Source of the DNA: Hanleya hanleyi
Lineage: Eukaryota > Mollusca > Polyplacophora > Lepidopleurida > Hanleyidae
Direction: 5' to 3'
NCBI GenBank assembly: GCA_036873755.1
Contig: JAVTVY010020522.1
Span: 17,030 to 81,029, forward strand
DNA length: 64,000 bases
Position numbers and translations under genes: made by a program. Under the pieces are notes generated by a model, which was not told where the DNA came from, made no database searches, and saw nothing but the letters and a program-made list of their open reading frames with translations. Positions 32,440 through 46,900 of the stretch are shown one piece after another; the first letter of the stretch is position 1, and each line of letters opens with the position of its first letter.

Positions 32440-35185
32440 CAATGGGCTGCCCTGAGCTTGAACAGAAATATAGGATTCGAATTTTAACCAAGCCGGAATA
32501 GGCCAGCCAGTCAACCGCCTGGGCAATTAGCCAACCTGTGGCCTAGGATGTGGTCAAAATGCAGCCAACCAATTCTCCAGAAAATGAGCCAATGCAAGAG
32601 CTCTGCAGTGAAATACAGACCTAATTAAATAATCCCACAGACCAAGTACATGCTTTAATCTAGGTTTTCCAGCACAAACTTTTGACGAGGAAGGATAATT
32701 ACAAGCGTCTAGTCCGTCATTCATAATCCAGCCGTCGTCCATTAGAGAATATCCGCGTCCATAATCCAAAGACCTATTCCATATTCCATATAATTATAGC
32801 TGCAAGAGCGGAAGGTGGAATGAAAATAACATAAAGATCGAGGTGGCAGTAAAGACCAGGAAGGCGACGAAGGTGTCCGACCACCGATGCAATCCCCCGA
32901 GGTGATGCTGATAGAGAGCCGAAGTGGGGCAAAACGGGTGATAGGCGTGTATAACCCCGAAAGAATGAGGACCGTCTACCTGAACTGCGGGGGAGAGACC
33001 AGCAAACCACCACCCACCTGAGTACCGGTACTACTCGACATCAATCAGCAGATCGTCAGCCCATGAATGCAATGGATTCTCCCTACAAACATCGATAAAA
33101 TATTATAGTCTCATTCAAACCCCCTTTTCATGGCCAACCATTCTTTGCGAAAGATAACATGTCATTAAGCACAAATTTCTCTTCAAAAACACAATGACAC
33201 TATTATACACGACACAATGGGCCCCAATATGGCCCACCTAGACCCCAAAACGCCCACCTCAAATGGATTTTTTCGACTGCGCATGTGTATATTAACGACA
33301 CTTCCAATAAGAACGTCCACAGTCGGACCCTACGAGAGTTTCAATATGACACCCGAAACAGCTCATGTGGACCACCGATGCCTCACTGAGACCCCAAAAG
33401 GCCTGTTTAAATTAATTTTCGATAATTCCCGGTAATGCTTTAGTTCACGGAAATGTCCAGATATCGTCTTGTTGTCTCTCAAATTGATGTTTTGGTGTAA
33501 TGAAAATGATCATTACACCTATACTCCCTGCGTACGGGTACTTGTTTAAGGTAGCGGGAGACCTAGCCAGAGGTGATCCAGCTTTAAAATACTGATTTTT
33601 CGTTTTTTAAATATTATTCAACTATAGATTTCACTTTATCATTTAGAGAAAACGCGAACTTGGAGAAATTATTTATTTCTGGTGAAAATGAGTGTTTAAA
33701 GTTGGCCAGTTATGAAATCTGCAGGTAGTACTCAATGAAACAGAGAATTAACACCTATCCGCGATCGCCCCAGCAGGTGTCTGAACAATGTATATTGTAG
33801 GCAGTCCTTGATCGGTGGTTAATTGCCTCTAATCCCGATCTTCCCACAAACAAATTAACAGGTTACACAGTACCCGCTATGTCATTTCCTGTACTTATTG
33901 TACTGTTATAATTTGTTTTGCTAATTTATCAAATTACATGACATATGTTGAACTACCGGTACCTTTTTTCATAGAATCACAAGTGATCTGATTACTGAAA
34001 AGGCAATACAGTTGGTGGCCAATATCATATACCAAAATGTTCCCCAAACCTTGCTGAATGTGAATATGACACCTCTTTGAGCAAACAATGTAAATTGGAG
34101 AATATAATTACAAAAACGATGGTTCTTGGGACTGCCAGCAGAAGTACATAAATATTAAACACACAATATTGAAAAGCAGTTAAGAAAATTCTGTATTGTA
34201 TGACATCAAAGACTATGTTAGATATGAAAATTGATTTGGGAAGTATTTTTAAATATTTTTTTTTACTTCTTCAGTAATTGTCTTAGTCTAGAAATTTTGT
34301 GTACCCGACATGTGAATCAAATCACAGATATGTTCTTTTAGAAACAGGCACAATCACAACAGGCTGTGAATGAATGGACCACAATCACGCTACAGGTCAC
34401 TGTGGTGTGGGTTGGCTGTTTGAAAACGAATTACTTGATGATCCCATGCGCCGCCTAGTGGCAGTTAGAAGAAATGCGCGCCACAACAGGGTGAGTTTTT
34501 TGTTTTTTACTAGTGCTGTAATTTAATTGTTTCATATATCATTTGATTTATGCTTTGCTGTAAAAGTTTTTTTTTTTTGCATCGTCTACTTTTCGAATCA
34601 GAAGTACATTTTCACATTCTCATTTGAATTGTTTGGATTTGTTTTGCAGATACAGTACACCTTGTACATCAGGTTATAGTTCGTCCAGATTTCAACGTTA
34701 TTGCTTTTTCTTGCTGGACCCAAAAGCAAGTTACAAGTGGTTCCCCGGATATCACGCCAGCTACCCTGTCTGTAAATATAGTTTGACAAAATACTCGTTT
34801 TAGGCCAAACCACTGAGTTTGGACCACATAATTCGTTTTCGAACTGGTCCGGAACTCAAGTTTGCCATATTCAATATATTGTTGTAATTGTTGTAATTGA
34901 ATCTTGAACGTCGCTCGCTTGGGCCCAAGCGAGCGACGTTCAAGATTGAACTATATATTGTTGTTGATCCGGAAATTCCTCCTTTCATCTGTGAGGATCA
35001 CCCTCCCTCTCTGTGAGTTAAAGCAGCTACATCTAATAATGTCAGGTATTGACAGTTCATATAATTTATATACAGTGTATAATACACTGACTCGTCACTG
35101 ACTATCTGACTAATCCCTACTCCGTTACTATGTATGTACAATCTGGATCCAGCACGAGGCGATGTAACAGCTCTGTACCTTTCAG
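32440..35185. other. Intergenic, no gene recognised
   Basis: Scattered short frames without family features. Contents noted: a poly-T rich stretch, and a perfect 48-bp palindrome at 34900-34947. I saw no Polinton end repeat. Confidence 0.45.
34900..34947. repeat. Perfect 48-bp palindrome
   Basis: The half aatcttgaacgtcgctcgct plus tggg is followed by its exact inverse with no spacer. The flanks hold ttgttgtaattgttg and tatattgttgttg. It is likely the tip of a foldback element or an inverted-duplication joint. Confidence 0.9.
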
Positions 35186-35193
35186 AATGTTAA

Positions 35194-35723
35194 AGATGTA
35201 ATCAGCCTTGAATGTTTATGATACTCGGTGAGAGTGACATATGTTATAGCGGGTACAGAAAGAAGTATATTCGTCCTTATCAAGCTCAGCTTGTGTCTAG
35301 CAGCTGCGTTCATGAGAAAACGGGAGATAATGCTCATCAAAATTAAAAGGCATGGTTTGCCATTTATTTTTTCGATGGCCACAGCGAAGCACACTGTGTG
35401 GCTTGGTTGTCAACAATACAACGTCACAATTGAAAGTGGACTTCATCACTGCATGTTTGACGACGTCATAATGTGGAGTTTTGAATGACCTACGTCATTG
35501 TCATTCCTGGTTGTACAAGCTATGGCAAGCCTGAAGTTTGTCGAAGCGGAGGGAATTTCCAAATTTCTTTGACTGCATGGTACTCTTGCTTTTACTCTGT
35601 ATATTGACATCGCTACATCTTATCGGATATGAAAACTATGATGCCTTAGCAAGATTGGATTCTGAAACCAGCGCAGTTGAGCTTTGGAAACTTTCTACAC
35701 CTTTGAGGCTGATTACATCATCT
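35194..35723. mobile_element. TTAA-flanked MITE family 2, copy 1
   Basis: Ends: TTAA then agatgtaatcagcct at the left (35190), and aggctgattacatcatct then TTAA at the right (35727). An internal gacgacgtcataatg and tacgtcattgtc lie near the centre. The same family is found at 55759-56339. No transposase. Confidence 0.75.
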
Positions 35724-35994
35724 TTAATTGTCCAGCACGATTTGTGTCAGTCACTGGGTTAGACGACCCATAGAATAACCCAAGTGGGATGATAGCGAAC
35801 CAAGTGAGTTGTTCAAATAAAAATACTTCACTATGAAAATGGTATAAATTACAGGCATGGGTAATGCAATGGAATATATGAAAGATTAGAACAGATATAT
35901 GTTTATTTACTAACACTGATTGATTGTAGATGTGCTTGGGAATTACAGATAATTTAATTATCAAATAGCCCAGGTGGTATATAGGTGAATAGCT

Positions 35995-36063
35995 CACTTG
36001 GGCTATTGTATCCCATTTGGGCTATTGTATCCCACTTGGGCTATTGTATCCCATTTGGGCTAT
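35995..36063. repeat. 19-bp tandem repeat
   Basis: Units of cacttgggctattgtatcc alternate with catttgggctattgtatcc, about 3.6 copies, giving a 38-bp higher-order period. Confidence 0.9.
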
Positions 36064-36069
36064 ATTACA

Positions 36070-37540
36070 GAATGAGAGAGAGAGGTTCACCACAAATAGT
36101 TATATGTGTAATAATGATAGGGCGATAGGCTCAAATGTGCTAATATAGTCTGTAAATATCATCAAAATGTCAAAATCATCTAAATGGTCAAATTTCAAAA
36201 TTGACATCTACAAATACCTTTTTGAAGATAAATGAGGCCTTTTTATAATATTTAGTTAGCAGTTTCCAGCAAAAAAATATATTGGCCATATATAGAAGGA
36301 CATTTGGGTAATACAAAAAGATCCAGAGAAAATAAAACGTTCTTCTGCATTGAATAGTTCAAATATACCTTCTAGGTGGGTAACATGAAGATCCTATATT
36401 TATTATGTACAGGGGATTTCATAATAGTTTACCATTTATTGCTGATGTGATGTTTACAAACATGCCATGCTGCTCTGGCAAATGTGAAGTGTGAACAGTT
36501 TTGTTCTCTGAAGTTGCAAACTTGCCAGTTAATTTCAACTGTCATGCTGATCTCTGATTGGGTGATGGGTTTTCAAACAGTCACTCAAACAATGAGAATC
36601 ATAGAAACACACCAAATGAAATAAACATATCACTAGAAGTTGGCAACTTCAGATAGGAGGGGCAAAGTTACATGTGATGTTTTGATTTAGTCTAGGCATG
36701 TATTTATCACTGACAGATATATTGGTAAACTATTACAAAATGTTCTGTAAGAGGTTATTCAAAGATTTAAATTTCTAAAATTGAAAGCTGGTGCACAAAA
36801 CGTGGACGAAGTTGACAAAAAATTCAAAATTAGTTTTTATCAATTCAGTTCAATTTTTCATTCAATTCAATTCTTTTTATTGCTCGATTTTTTATAAAAA
36901 TGTATAAATTTTTTATTTTTAATATATTGTTAAAAAGCAACCATGTATACAATGTATATGTACCACCACAAGCATGACAAGACAATAGAAAGTACACACA
37001 AGTTTCAGATCGCTATTGTCATGATTGTGAGTAAGTTGAGAGATATTGCAGTTTTTTTCAAAACCAACCTATTTTTTACATGTGACCCACAACGGCTTGG
37101 CACACAATTGAAAATTCAACAGAAGTTTTGAGCAAGGGGTATTCTTGTTGGGTTAGAGTCATTTTCTGCATTGGAAATTTCCCACACTTTGTCCTTTAAT
37201 TTATGAACATTTTTCTCACCATATAATTTTAACTGAAGGAAATAAATGTAAAATGATCCTGGATTTGTTCCTGCCATAACTATGTTTGCCAATGTAGTGT
37301 TTTGTTGAAAGTTTTTTCGTCATTTGAAGTAACATTGACAATTACGAGGACATTACAGTTGATTTTGGATTTTATACTGGCAGATAAGATGAATTTGTAG
37401 TCAAATAATTTGAAGAGAGCAATACCACTTCCTTTGAAATGTGCTACACATCATGTACACGTGTGGTGTAGTATGAATGGTTCAACCTTTAATTTTGAAA
37501 TCTGAATGTTGTTGTTTTTTTTTGTTTTTTTTTCATACAG
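36070..37540. other. AGGF1: AT-rich 5' flank or intron upstream of AGGF1
   Basis: No coding frame. A T-rich tract with catacag at 37541 precedes the first coding exon and may be the acceptor of an intron in the 5' UTR, so the true promoter could lie further upstream. Confidence 0.4.
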
Positions 37541-37671
37541 TCAGACCAGCAACATGCAGATAGATGTTCATGAGATAGATTAACAGCATTTCTACCTCAA
37601 GATGTGACCATATAGTTTTACAAACATGTAGGATCTGTCTATCACAAGATCATGATCAAGAGATCTCCAAG

Positions 37672-37999
37672 ATGGAGACCAATGGCAAAACTGTTGACAT
37701 CACTTCACTGCAAGAGAGAGTCAACTTCCTCACCAAAGAACTTGAAACTACACAGTCACAGCTAAGCGTGGCCTTGAAGCGAGTTGAGAAAGCAGAACGA
37801 CAGCATGAGAGTACGTTGAGGTACAACGATGATCTGCGTAAACAAGTGGACAGTTTGAGCAGAAAACTCCAGGAACATAAGAACGCTGCACAAAATAAAG
37901 AACACAAGTCTACACAAATTGTGGATGGGGATTTCCGAACCATTACCGGACCTTCCATTACCAGTACTGAGTTTCCTCAGCCAGTGACCAACCAGTCAG
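37672..37999 (+). CDS. AGGF1: AGGF1 exon with start codon, coiled coil
   Basis: It starts METNGKTVDITSLQERVNFL and continues as heptad-like coiled coil (ETTQSQLSVALKRVEKAERQ, LRKQVDSLSRKLQEHKNAAQ). The donor gtatat is at 38000 and the exon ends in phase 1. About 130 bases of likely 5' UTR lie between the possible acceptor at 37541 and this ATG. Confidence 0.9.
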
Positions 38000-40900
38000 G
38001 TATATATTTATATATATTTATTTATTCTCCCAGACAACTCCGCTAAATGAGAGCGGAGAACAATAGATCAGCTGATCCATCAACTGCCAACAACCTGTGC
38101 AACTGAGATAAATATTCAATGCTACAAAATGGTGTGGCATCCTTTTTTATACGCCCGCTAAAAGGCGGACGTATTATGTGATGGCGGTTTCCGTCCGTCT
38201 GTCCGGTTCTCGTGTCCGGTCTATATCTGGGACAGTTTCCTATTTACAGTTCCAATTTTTGGTGAGTGGATACCCTATGGGGAGACGATGTGTCGCGTAC
38301 CAAAATGAAGGTCGAGGTCAGAGGTCAAAGGTCACTGGCCTAAAAAACAGGAAATCACTGAAGTGTTCGTGTCCGTTCTGTATCTGTGAACGTTTTCTAT
38401 CTACAGTTGCAATTTTTTGCGAGTGGATATGCTAGGTGGAGACGATGTGTCGCGTATCAAAATTGAGGTCGAGGTCAGAGGTCAAAGGTCAGTGTGACTG
38501 AAAAATCAGGAAATCATTGAAAATTTCAAATTTTTTGTGAGTGGATTCAATAGGGGGAAATGAAGTGTCACATACAAAAATATAGGTCAAGGTGAAAGGT
38601 CACTGTGTCCCCAAAATTAGGAAATTATTAAAAATAACATTTCTTTGTGTCAGTAGATACATCAGGGGGACACAATGTGCACATCAAAGGTCAAAGGTCA
38701 AGGTCACTGTGACCCCAAAATCGTGAAATGGTTAAAAATCATGATTTTTTTAGTCCATTGAGAAATTACAGGTAGCCGTTTTGTCATGTACCAAAATTTA
38801 GATCCAGGTCAATAGTCAAGATCACTGTGACCCCAGAATCAAGGTCAAAGGTCAGTGTGACCTAAAAATCAGGAAATCATTAAAAAATACAAATTTTTTG
38901 TGAGTGGATCGAATAGGGGGAAATGAAGTGTCGCATACCAACAATTAGGTCAAGGTCAAAGGTCACTGTGACCCCAACATCAGGAAATTATTAAAAATAA
39001 CATTTTTTTGTGTCAGTAGATACATTAGGGGGACACGATGTGTCACATACCAAAATGTAGGTCAAAGGTCAAGGTCATCGTGAAATTGTTAAAAATCATG
39101 AGTTTTGTGTCCATTGAGAAAATTACGGGAGACAGTTTGTCATGTACCAAAATTTAGGTCAAGGTCAATAGTCAAGGTCACTGTGACCCCAGAATCAAGA
39201 AATCTTAAAAAAAAAAAAAAATTGTGTCAGCAGATAGATTAGGGGGACATGATGTGTCACGTACCAAAATGTGGGTCAAGGTCGAACGTCAAGGTCACTG
39301 TGACCCCCAAAATCATGAAATTCATAAAAATCTGTCCATTGATACATTGAGGGAAGACGATTTGTCGTGTACCAAAATTTAGGTCAAGGTCAAAGGTCAC
39401 TGTGCCCCCGAAATCAGGAAATCATTATAAGTCACAGTTTCATATGCCTGTCGGAGACGATGTAATGTGATGTTGTGTTCTATCCATTCATCCATTAACA
39501 TTTGTTGTCCATGCGATAACTCTAGTTTCAAGTTATGGATTGGTACCAAACTTTGAGTATACCTTACTCGCAAGAGGAGCCATACATCAATCGGTCAAAG
39601 GTCAAGGTCACAGTTCCCCAAAACTGAATCAAGTTTAGCTGACTATATGTGTTAGGTTGGAATATTCAGAGTTCTCTCTCCTACATGTATATGGCATTTG
39701 TCCTGTGGAATTGTCTCCCGTGTTTGAAACAGCTACATTTAATTAAACTGTTGTGAAATAGAAACCATACATTTACTAATTCAACGGGGAGAGGGGTCCT
39801 TCATGAACTTCATACCTGTTTATTAAGAACAAAGGTTTACTTCGTCACTTTCTTCTTCCTTCATTAAAAATTCTCTCGTCTGAAAGAAATTCATTTGCAG
39901 GAAAACTACTATTTTCTTGTGTTTGACTATTGTCGATTTCAGTGTGGGGTATGTGAGCTCTCGGCTCTTGCTCCAAGGTCAACTAGTTTCCAAGAGTTAA
40001 GCTCATTTTAGTTTATCATTCAATATAAGATGTGATATACATGTATGTTACATTCTCAGAAGCACAAAATTCTAGACCTTTCTCTGGATTGCTAGCTACC
40101 AATTGGAATCAAGGCTATTAAACAAACTTGAAATTTTGGACCAATGTAATTCCAGATATACGGGCGTATATTGAAGCCCCTTGGGCTCTTGTTCTCAATA
40201 AATTGATTTCTGTGCATCAAAAATTAATGAAACTTTATTACGTTTCGTGAACTAGACATCTTCTGATAATATCTGAATACCAGGCACCGGGAATACCTAA
40301 TATTAATCGTCTGGGAGCCATACCTCAGTTACGGTCAGGAACAACCAACTGTGACATAGGCAATATGATGGAATGTCGATCAAGCCTTCAATTGACCAGC
40401 GCAAGTAGATATCCTGAGGTAACTCTCCACAAAAGTTCTCAAGGGTGATGTCCCTGTGGTTCCAAGGAAGCTTGGATTATTGATTTTGGGGTCACATGTC
40501 CAAAGGTCACAGGATCTTCAAACTGATTGTAGACTTTTCTGGACTGTATTTTGAGTTGTACAGTAAACTCTACTGATACTCATGAAAGTTTATTTGTACA
40601 CATGCTCACAGTGAAGTTGATATGGGGTCAAATGATGAATGGTCAATGTCACAGTATACATGTATGCGAAAGCTGAATCTAGCCTTGTCTTGCTATCTTT
40701 AGGTACAGTAACTGCTCACAGTTATTTTAGTTCAGTTCACAGATATTTTTATTTAAAGAAATCAGTTGATTTGTACCCTACGGTAAGGTACCAGGCAGAT
40801 GTTATCACATCCATGGATTATAACTGTACGGCTTTTCACATCTCAGCCACTTCTGCCCTTCACTGTGATCAAATGCCGCAAAACATATTGTTTGCCTATT

Positions 40901-43900
40901 AAACTCTGACCCAGGGATAATAACAAATCACATTCAGTGTGATGTACAGGTGGGCATAGTTTTTGCATATGCACCGTCTAACTGTCTGGGAATGGCAAGA
41001 TTATGTCAATGCAGCCAATCAAGGTACATGTACCAGAGGGAGAAATGAAGCTTATTATCCACTGTTTGAAATGTAGTTGATTTTGGGGTAGAAAGCTGAA
41101 AGCTCAAGGCACCGGCCTACCCGGTACCCAAAAAAGAAAGTGTTCTTTTTGTTTTGAGGGATGAGTATTTTCATCTTATGCTAGCTGATTTCTTTTAGCA
41201 TAGTCGTACAGGATGAGTTAAAAAAAAAGGTCCACCTGTGGTTTGGTTAATTTATTCATCTGAAGATATAATTTATTGTGTTTATGAATATAACACAACG
41301 AAGGGTACTCACTCTCTGCACTATATCCACCCATTGCATGTTTTATTTATGGACAAAAATATACAGATAATGTGTATATAGCAATGATGCTTATGGATAG
41401 AAAGTGCATTCTCTACATAATGTGGAGATGCATGAAAATCGACACAGGAATGAGACACTTCACATGTTTAGCTGTTTTCAGGTATCTCTGTTGCACTTCA
41501 AGACTTTCTTTCGAAGAGTTCTTTCTTGGCATTGGAAAATGTGCAACAGAAATATCTTAAAATAGATAAACAGTTAAGAGTCTCATTCCCATTTCTTCAT
41601 CAACTGCTGTGTTCACCCATTTATAGTATATACACAATATATATGTATATTTTCTTCCGTGAATAAGACATTATACCGTGGTTGAATATAGTGCAGAGAT
41701 GAAGTACCCTTCCATGCGTTATATTCATATACACATTAGATTGTAACTTCATGAATAAGTGAACAAAAGAACAGGTGGACATTTTTTTCACTCATCCTGT
41801 ACTGACTGAAAAAGTGACTCATTGAATGTAAAAGATGTTACAAAAATTATGTGTACGTGTACGGATATGTATACACTACCATGACCACTGAACACAATAA
41901 AAAAAAAATATGAGTTCTCAACTATTCTTGATATTGTAATTTTGTATAATTGCAGGATCTTTGTCCACCAAGCCCCACCAAGATCGTGACCATGGTAGTC
42001 ATGGTAACATGGGATGGACAGATGACAATAATACAGGGGATCTCAACACCAACACTGATCAGGTTTGTATTGTTACACGGATCCAGGACGTATCATTATA
42101 TTTTTGAGAATTACTTCAGGAGAACACTTCCTGAGAAAGGCACGGATTAGAGTTGCCACTACTGGGTGATCGTTGTTTGGGAATAGAACCTTCGACCCTC
42201 AGAGAAGTACAACAGAAGTAACAGCGGATCTAAGCAAAATATTGGCTGTTCTGACAACTACAAGACGAGCCATGGAACTGGGGATTTTTAACATTGGGCT
42301 CAATAGAGTGTAGAGTTTCCTAAAAATCTTTGCTCATTCTTGAGATAAACTTCCAAAACTTGGTGAGTTGTAAGGTAGTACATCTGTTCAAACTATGCGT
42401 GTGGTTCGAACCCAGCTGCTGCATGTGTGAAAGTTTGTTAGTTACTTGCCGACAGGCGGTGGTTCTCTCCGGGTACTCCTGCTTCCTCCACCGTCCAAAC
42501 TAACTGTCACTATATGAGTGAAACAACCTTGAGTGTGACATGAAACCAAATCCCCCCCCCCCAACTATGTGTTAAAATCGAAGCTGTGCTATTATTTTTG
42601 AAATTTTTTCCTATTTACTTCCTTGTTAAATTTAGGCCTTTTAGAGGAAGGAAAATCCACCAGTGACGTCCTTGTATCTAACACAATGCCCACATTATAC
42701 TTGAATGCCAGCCCTCTAAAATCCTCATAATTCGGCCCACAGAGATTCTCTAATTATGAGACGGTTGTGAAATATCTACAGTACACTATGTTGCAGACTT
42801 TATTTGCTGCATGCCTTAGCTGTAGTATACATTCTGCAACCAATAGACAAAGTACCAGGAAGATGTGTATCATGTGGATTAAAACTGTCTGGCTTTTATG
42901 CCACTAAGTTCACTCTTGTCTAATCACTGCTAAGTGTGTTACCAAGCGAACTCTGAACTTTGAATAATAATAACCACTCACATTCAGTGGGTGCAGGGGC
43001 ATGGCTTTGCATGCAGCACCGCATTCAGAATGGCAAATTTATGTCTGCATTGCCAAGTTAGCACTGCGTATCAGACTATTGCAGTGGCTAGTATACCAGA
43101 AAACCACAAAGCTTTTTATCCACTCTTACATTCGTGCGAAATGTTCGTCAATATTCTATGAGAACCCATAATAAGCCAATCAAGACAAGTTCTGCTTTTT
43201 CTCTTTGACAGTGATTTAGTTCAGGGATATTAACACCTTCACACGGCACGATCTTTTGATATTTTCTACAGCCTAACAACGCCAGACTTTTCGGCGGAGT
43301 CATCACTTTGATGTTCATGCACACAGTCTGGAATGATTACCCTGTTGGTCCATGTGCTACCATGTGTAATTATTGTGGGCGTGATTTTTAAATTGTTCCA
43401 GAAAGCTAGCCACCTGATTGGCTAACAAATGTTGTTGAAATTCGCACGGGATTTATATAGCGTTGTAGTCAGATATATTATTCCGTGATATTATATCTGA
43501 GTTTACTGAGATTGAGTGTAGAACTTGCATGCCACCTGGTGAGTTGAGTGAGGTGTTGATCTAATGGTGTACTGTATATGAATGTATTTCAGACCATCTC
43601 CCTGGCTGAGAGTCTGAGGGCCACAGCTGAGGCAGCCTTACAGGATACAGGCTTTGTTTATGATGAGAACACAGGCTTGTACTATGATTCCAGCACTGGC
43701 TACTACTATGACAATGTAAGTTCAGTGAGATCTATCATATCGGCTTAACAGACAGGGGACTAACTTACAGAAGTTATAAAAACATTATAACCTAACCAAG
43801 TTATTAACTACATATAGATAGCAATAACTCTAAGAAGTTTTAATTTGTGGTAGGAATTGACCACAAAGTTGGAGAAAGGAATTGACTCAAAAGGTTGTCC

Positions 43901-46900
43901 AGACTCAGAGCAGAAAACATGTTCTTCTAATGTAAACATGGTAAGTCTTCAGCAGATTGGATTGGGCAATACATGTCAGCCACAAAAATGAACATTTCAG
44001 CCACAAAGTATGGAATGGCAATTTGCACAGTAAACAAAAGTGAGTACAGCTCTTCAGAAACAAGTGTGGTCTTAAGTGGAACCTCCTTATCAATCTTAGT
44101 GTCTTGGCTTTCTGGAAAAATTATACATAATTGAGGGAAAAATACATGTATCTAGGTTAAAATCTCCTTTTTATGTAAGTTTTATGAATGTACCACATAC
44201 ATTTGAAGGTATGAAGGCTGTTAAACATAGTAAATGGAATATATTAAATGAATTAATAGAGGTAATTACACTCTGTGACTTCAGACCTTGAGACGGCCTC
44301 GTTGCTACATGTAAGCTAATATCATTATTCTGGAGATTCTGATATAATCGCTTGAAGAGGTTATGAATTATAACTTCTGTAAGTTGTCCCCTGACTACTT
44401 AATGTGATGGAAATATGCCTGATGTATTTCATTCTGGATAACGTAGCAACGTTTTTGATACATGATAACCAAATATAAGACTACATGTTGAAAGCCTGTA
44501 CTTTCAGAGATGAGAGTTCTGTGCAGTGTGAATAGAATCTCTATGAGACCTTCTTCATTCACACGTCAATTTACTTGGCTCACACTCTTAATTAGCCTTG
44601 ACAGATCGGACCACCAAAAGCATTGAAATCCAAGGTGTAAATTTCATAAATCAGAGACAAGTTAATCAGCATATACCCAACGACTGTGTGTGGGGTGACG
44701 TATTCTCTCAGTATAGTTTTCGTCATTACTCCTGATATGATGGTAGGATTAGCCAGATACAAAGGACAGCCAATCAATAACCCACTTTGTGAAACTGGCT
44801 CGAGTGAGAATCGAACTCACGACTTAGGGGATACCGTCCCACTGCTCTACCAACTGAGCTACCGAGTCCAGTTGGGAACAGCTCGCTAATTCAATCCATT
44901 TCACAAGTACGCGCCATATCGCCATGATAACAAGTGAATTTTGGACATATATTCGAAGATACAATGTTTCGACTAATAATTTCAGTCATCTTCAGGGATA
45001 AATTATAATATAATTATATTCCTACATTGTGAAACACTCAGCCAGAAAATACTGGCTCGGTTTGAGTTCGATTCTCACCCAAGCCAGTATTTTCTGGCAG
45101 GGTGTTTCACAATGTAGGAATATAATTATATTATAATTTATCCCTGAAGATGACTGAAATTACAGTAACCCACTCATATGGAAGATTTTTGAAATTCAAA
45201 TAGATTCGTGGTCAATGAAATTTCATTCATAATTTCTTTTGAACATTGCCTGTACCATGGGCTGATATATCAAGGCTAATTTGCAGTGAGAATGTAGAAG
45301 TTGACTTGTGTATGAAGACATACTAGACTAACTTCACTGGTAAGTGATGATTTATAACCCATGATTTCATTTAGATCTGCAGTATTTTCACAAGTCTTGA
45401 AATATGTATGGTTTTCTCTTAATTTGGTTGATATTCTTTTTAGGAGAATTCTCTTTACTATGACCCTGCCACTGGGACATATTTCTACTACGACGTGGAG
45501 AGCCAACAGTACCAATTCCACTCTCAAGTGGATATCTCACAGTATTCCATGTATAAACAACCATCGAATGGAGATGTACAGACATCTGCAGCATCAGAAA
45601 ATAACCCTGCCCCAACAACAACGAGAGGCAAAAACAGAAAGAAGCACAGAGTGAAACGACCGAAAGAGGTGAACTGAAGGGATTGTACTTTCGAGCTTTG
45701 ATCCTGCATGGCCGATTGAGTTTGATTGCTAGGCTGTAAAGTACACTGTGCAACCAAACGACCAGTTTGGGTAGTCAATGTAGATTATCAGTGTCAGCAG
45801 AGTCTTGGTGGTCCACTTGATGAGGATAAGTCTCTGCCCTGTCCTCGCAAACACTGAAAAACCGAACACATTCAATTACATGACACTTAACTTATTTAAT
45901 TTACATGTATGCCCCTCCACTTGCCCATATCTCAACACATTTGGTTGTTTGGTAATAGTTGCATTAATAATTTTGTTCACAAAATCTCTAACTCTATAGG
46001 ATCAAGAAATGAACAAGCTAACAGCTGACTTCCACAATCTGGAAATTTACAGAAGAAGACAGATTGCACTAGGTAATTATATCTTCTCATTGACATGTAC
46101 TGTTTTGTTGATTTGCAGGAAAAGACTGAAAAGACTCACCGAAAGAGAAAACGTAGGAGAACCAAGACCAATGCCGAGAAAAATGAAGACCAGTGTAACT
46201 TTGACGAACCAATGAAAGTTGATACAATAGATGATACTGGGAAGGAAACTGATAAAGCAGACCTTGAAAATGAGAATGAAAAAAATACCTGTATTATGGA
46301 AAGTACTGAAAATGTTCATGGGAATGATATAAAAATGAAAACCGCAAGTGCTGAAATTGCCAATGTAGAAGATGAATTGAAAACTGAAAAGGAAAGTGGT
46401 GAAAATTTCCATGGGAACAAAGTAAAAAGGAAAGATACCAGTACTGGCGATGTTGTTGACATATTTGAAATGGATTATGATGGTGATGAGGTTGGTAATG
46501 AAGCTGTCTCGAGGTCAGAGGTCAGCAGTGATGCTGATAAACAAATTACTGCAGATTCAAATTCCTTCTTAGCTGTACATAAACCTGCTGATTGTGATGT
46601 ACAAGAAAGGACTACAGTTAGTGAATTTGAAAGAACTTCCACAGATGAAAATGTGCTTGAAGTGACTAGTAGTGATTATAGTGGCTCTGAGTCCGAGCTA
46701 GAATCAGGGGAGATAACTGAGTCTGAGTCATCATCTGGCTCCACCTGTTCAACCAGTTCTGGAGATGAGAATGATGTGGGAAGCCCGGAGGATGGTAAGC
46801 AGTGGTCAATTAAAGGGATGTACTCGATGTATTCCCAGATCCTCTCCATGATCATATCCTAACATACCTTACCTTTCACCATGTGACAAGGTCTGCACTC

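Noticed and set aside
35228..35488. 86-codon plus-strand frame
   Set aside because: It is contained in a TTAA MITE and shows no family features.
44796..44870. Functional tRNA gene
   Set aside because: D and T arms are good, but the acceptor stem has a bulge, the anticodon stem is weak, and position 33 is not T.
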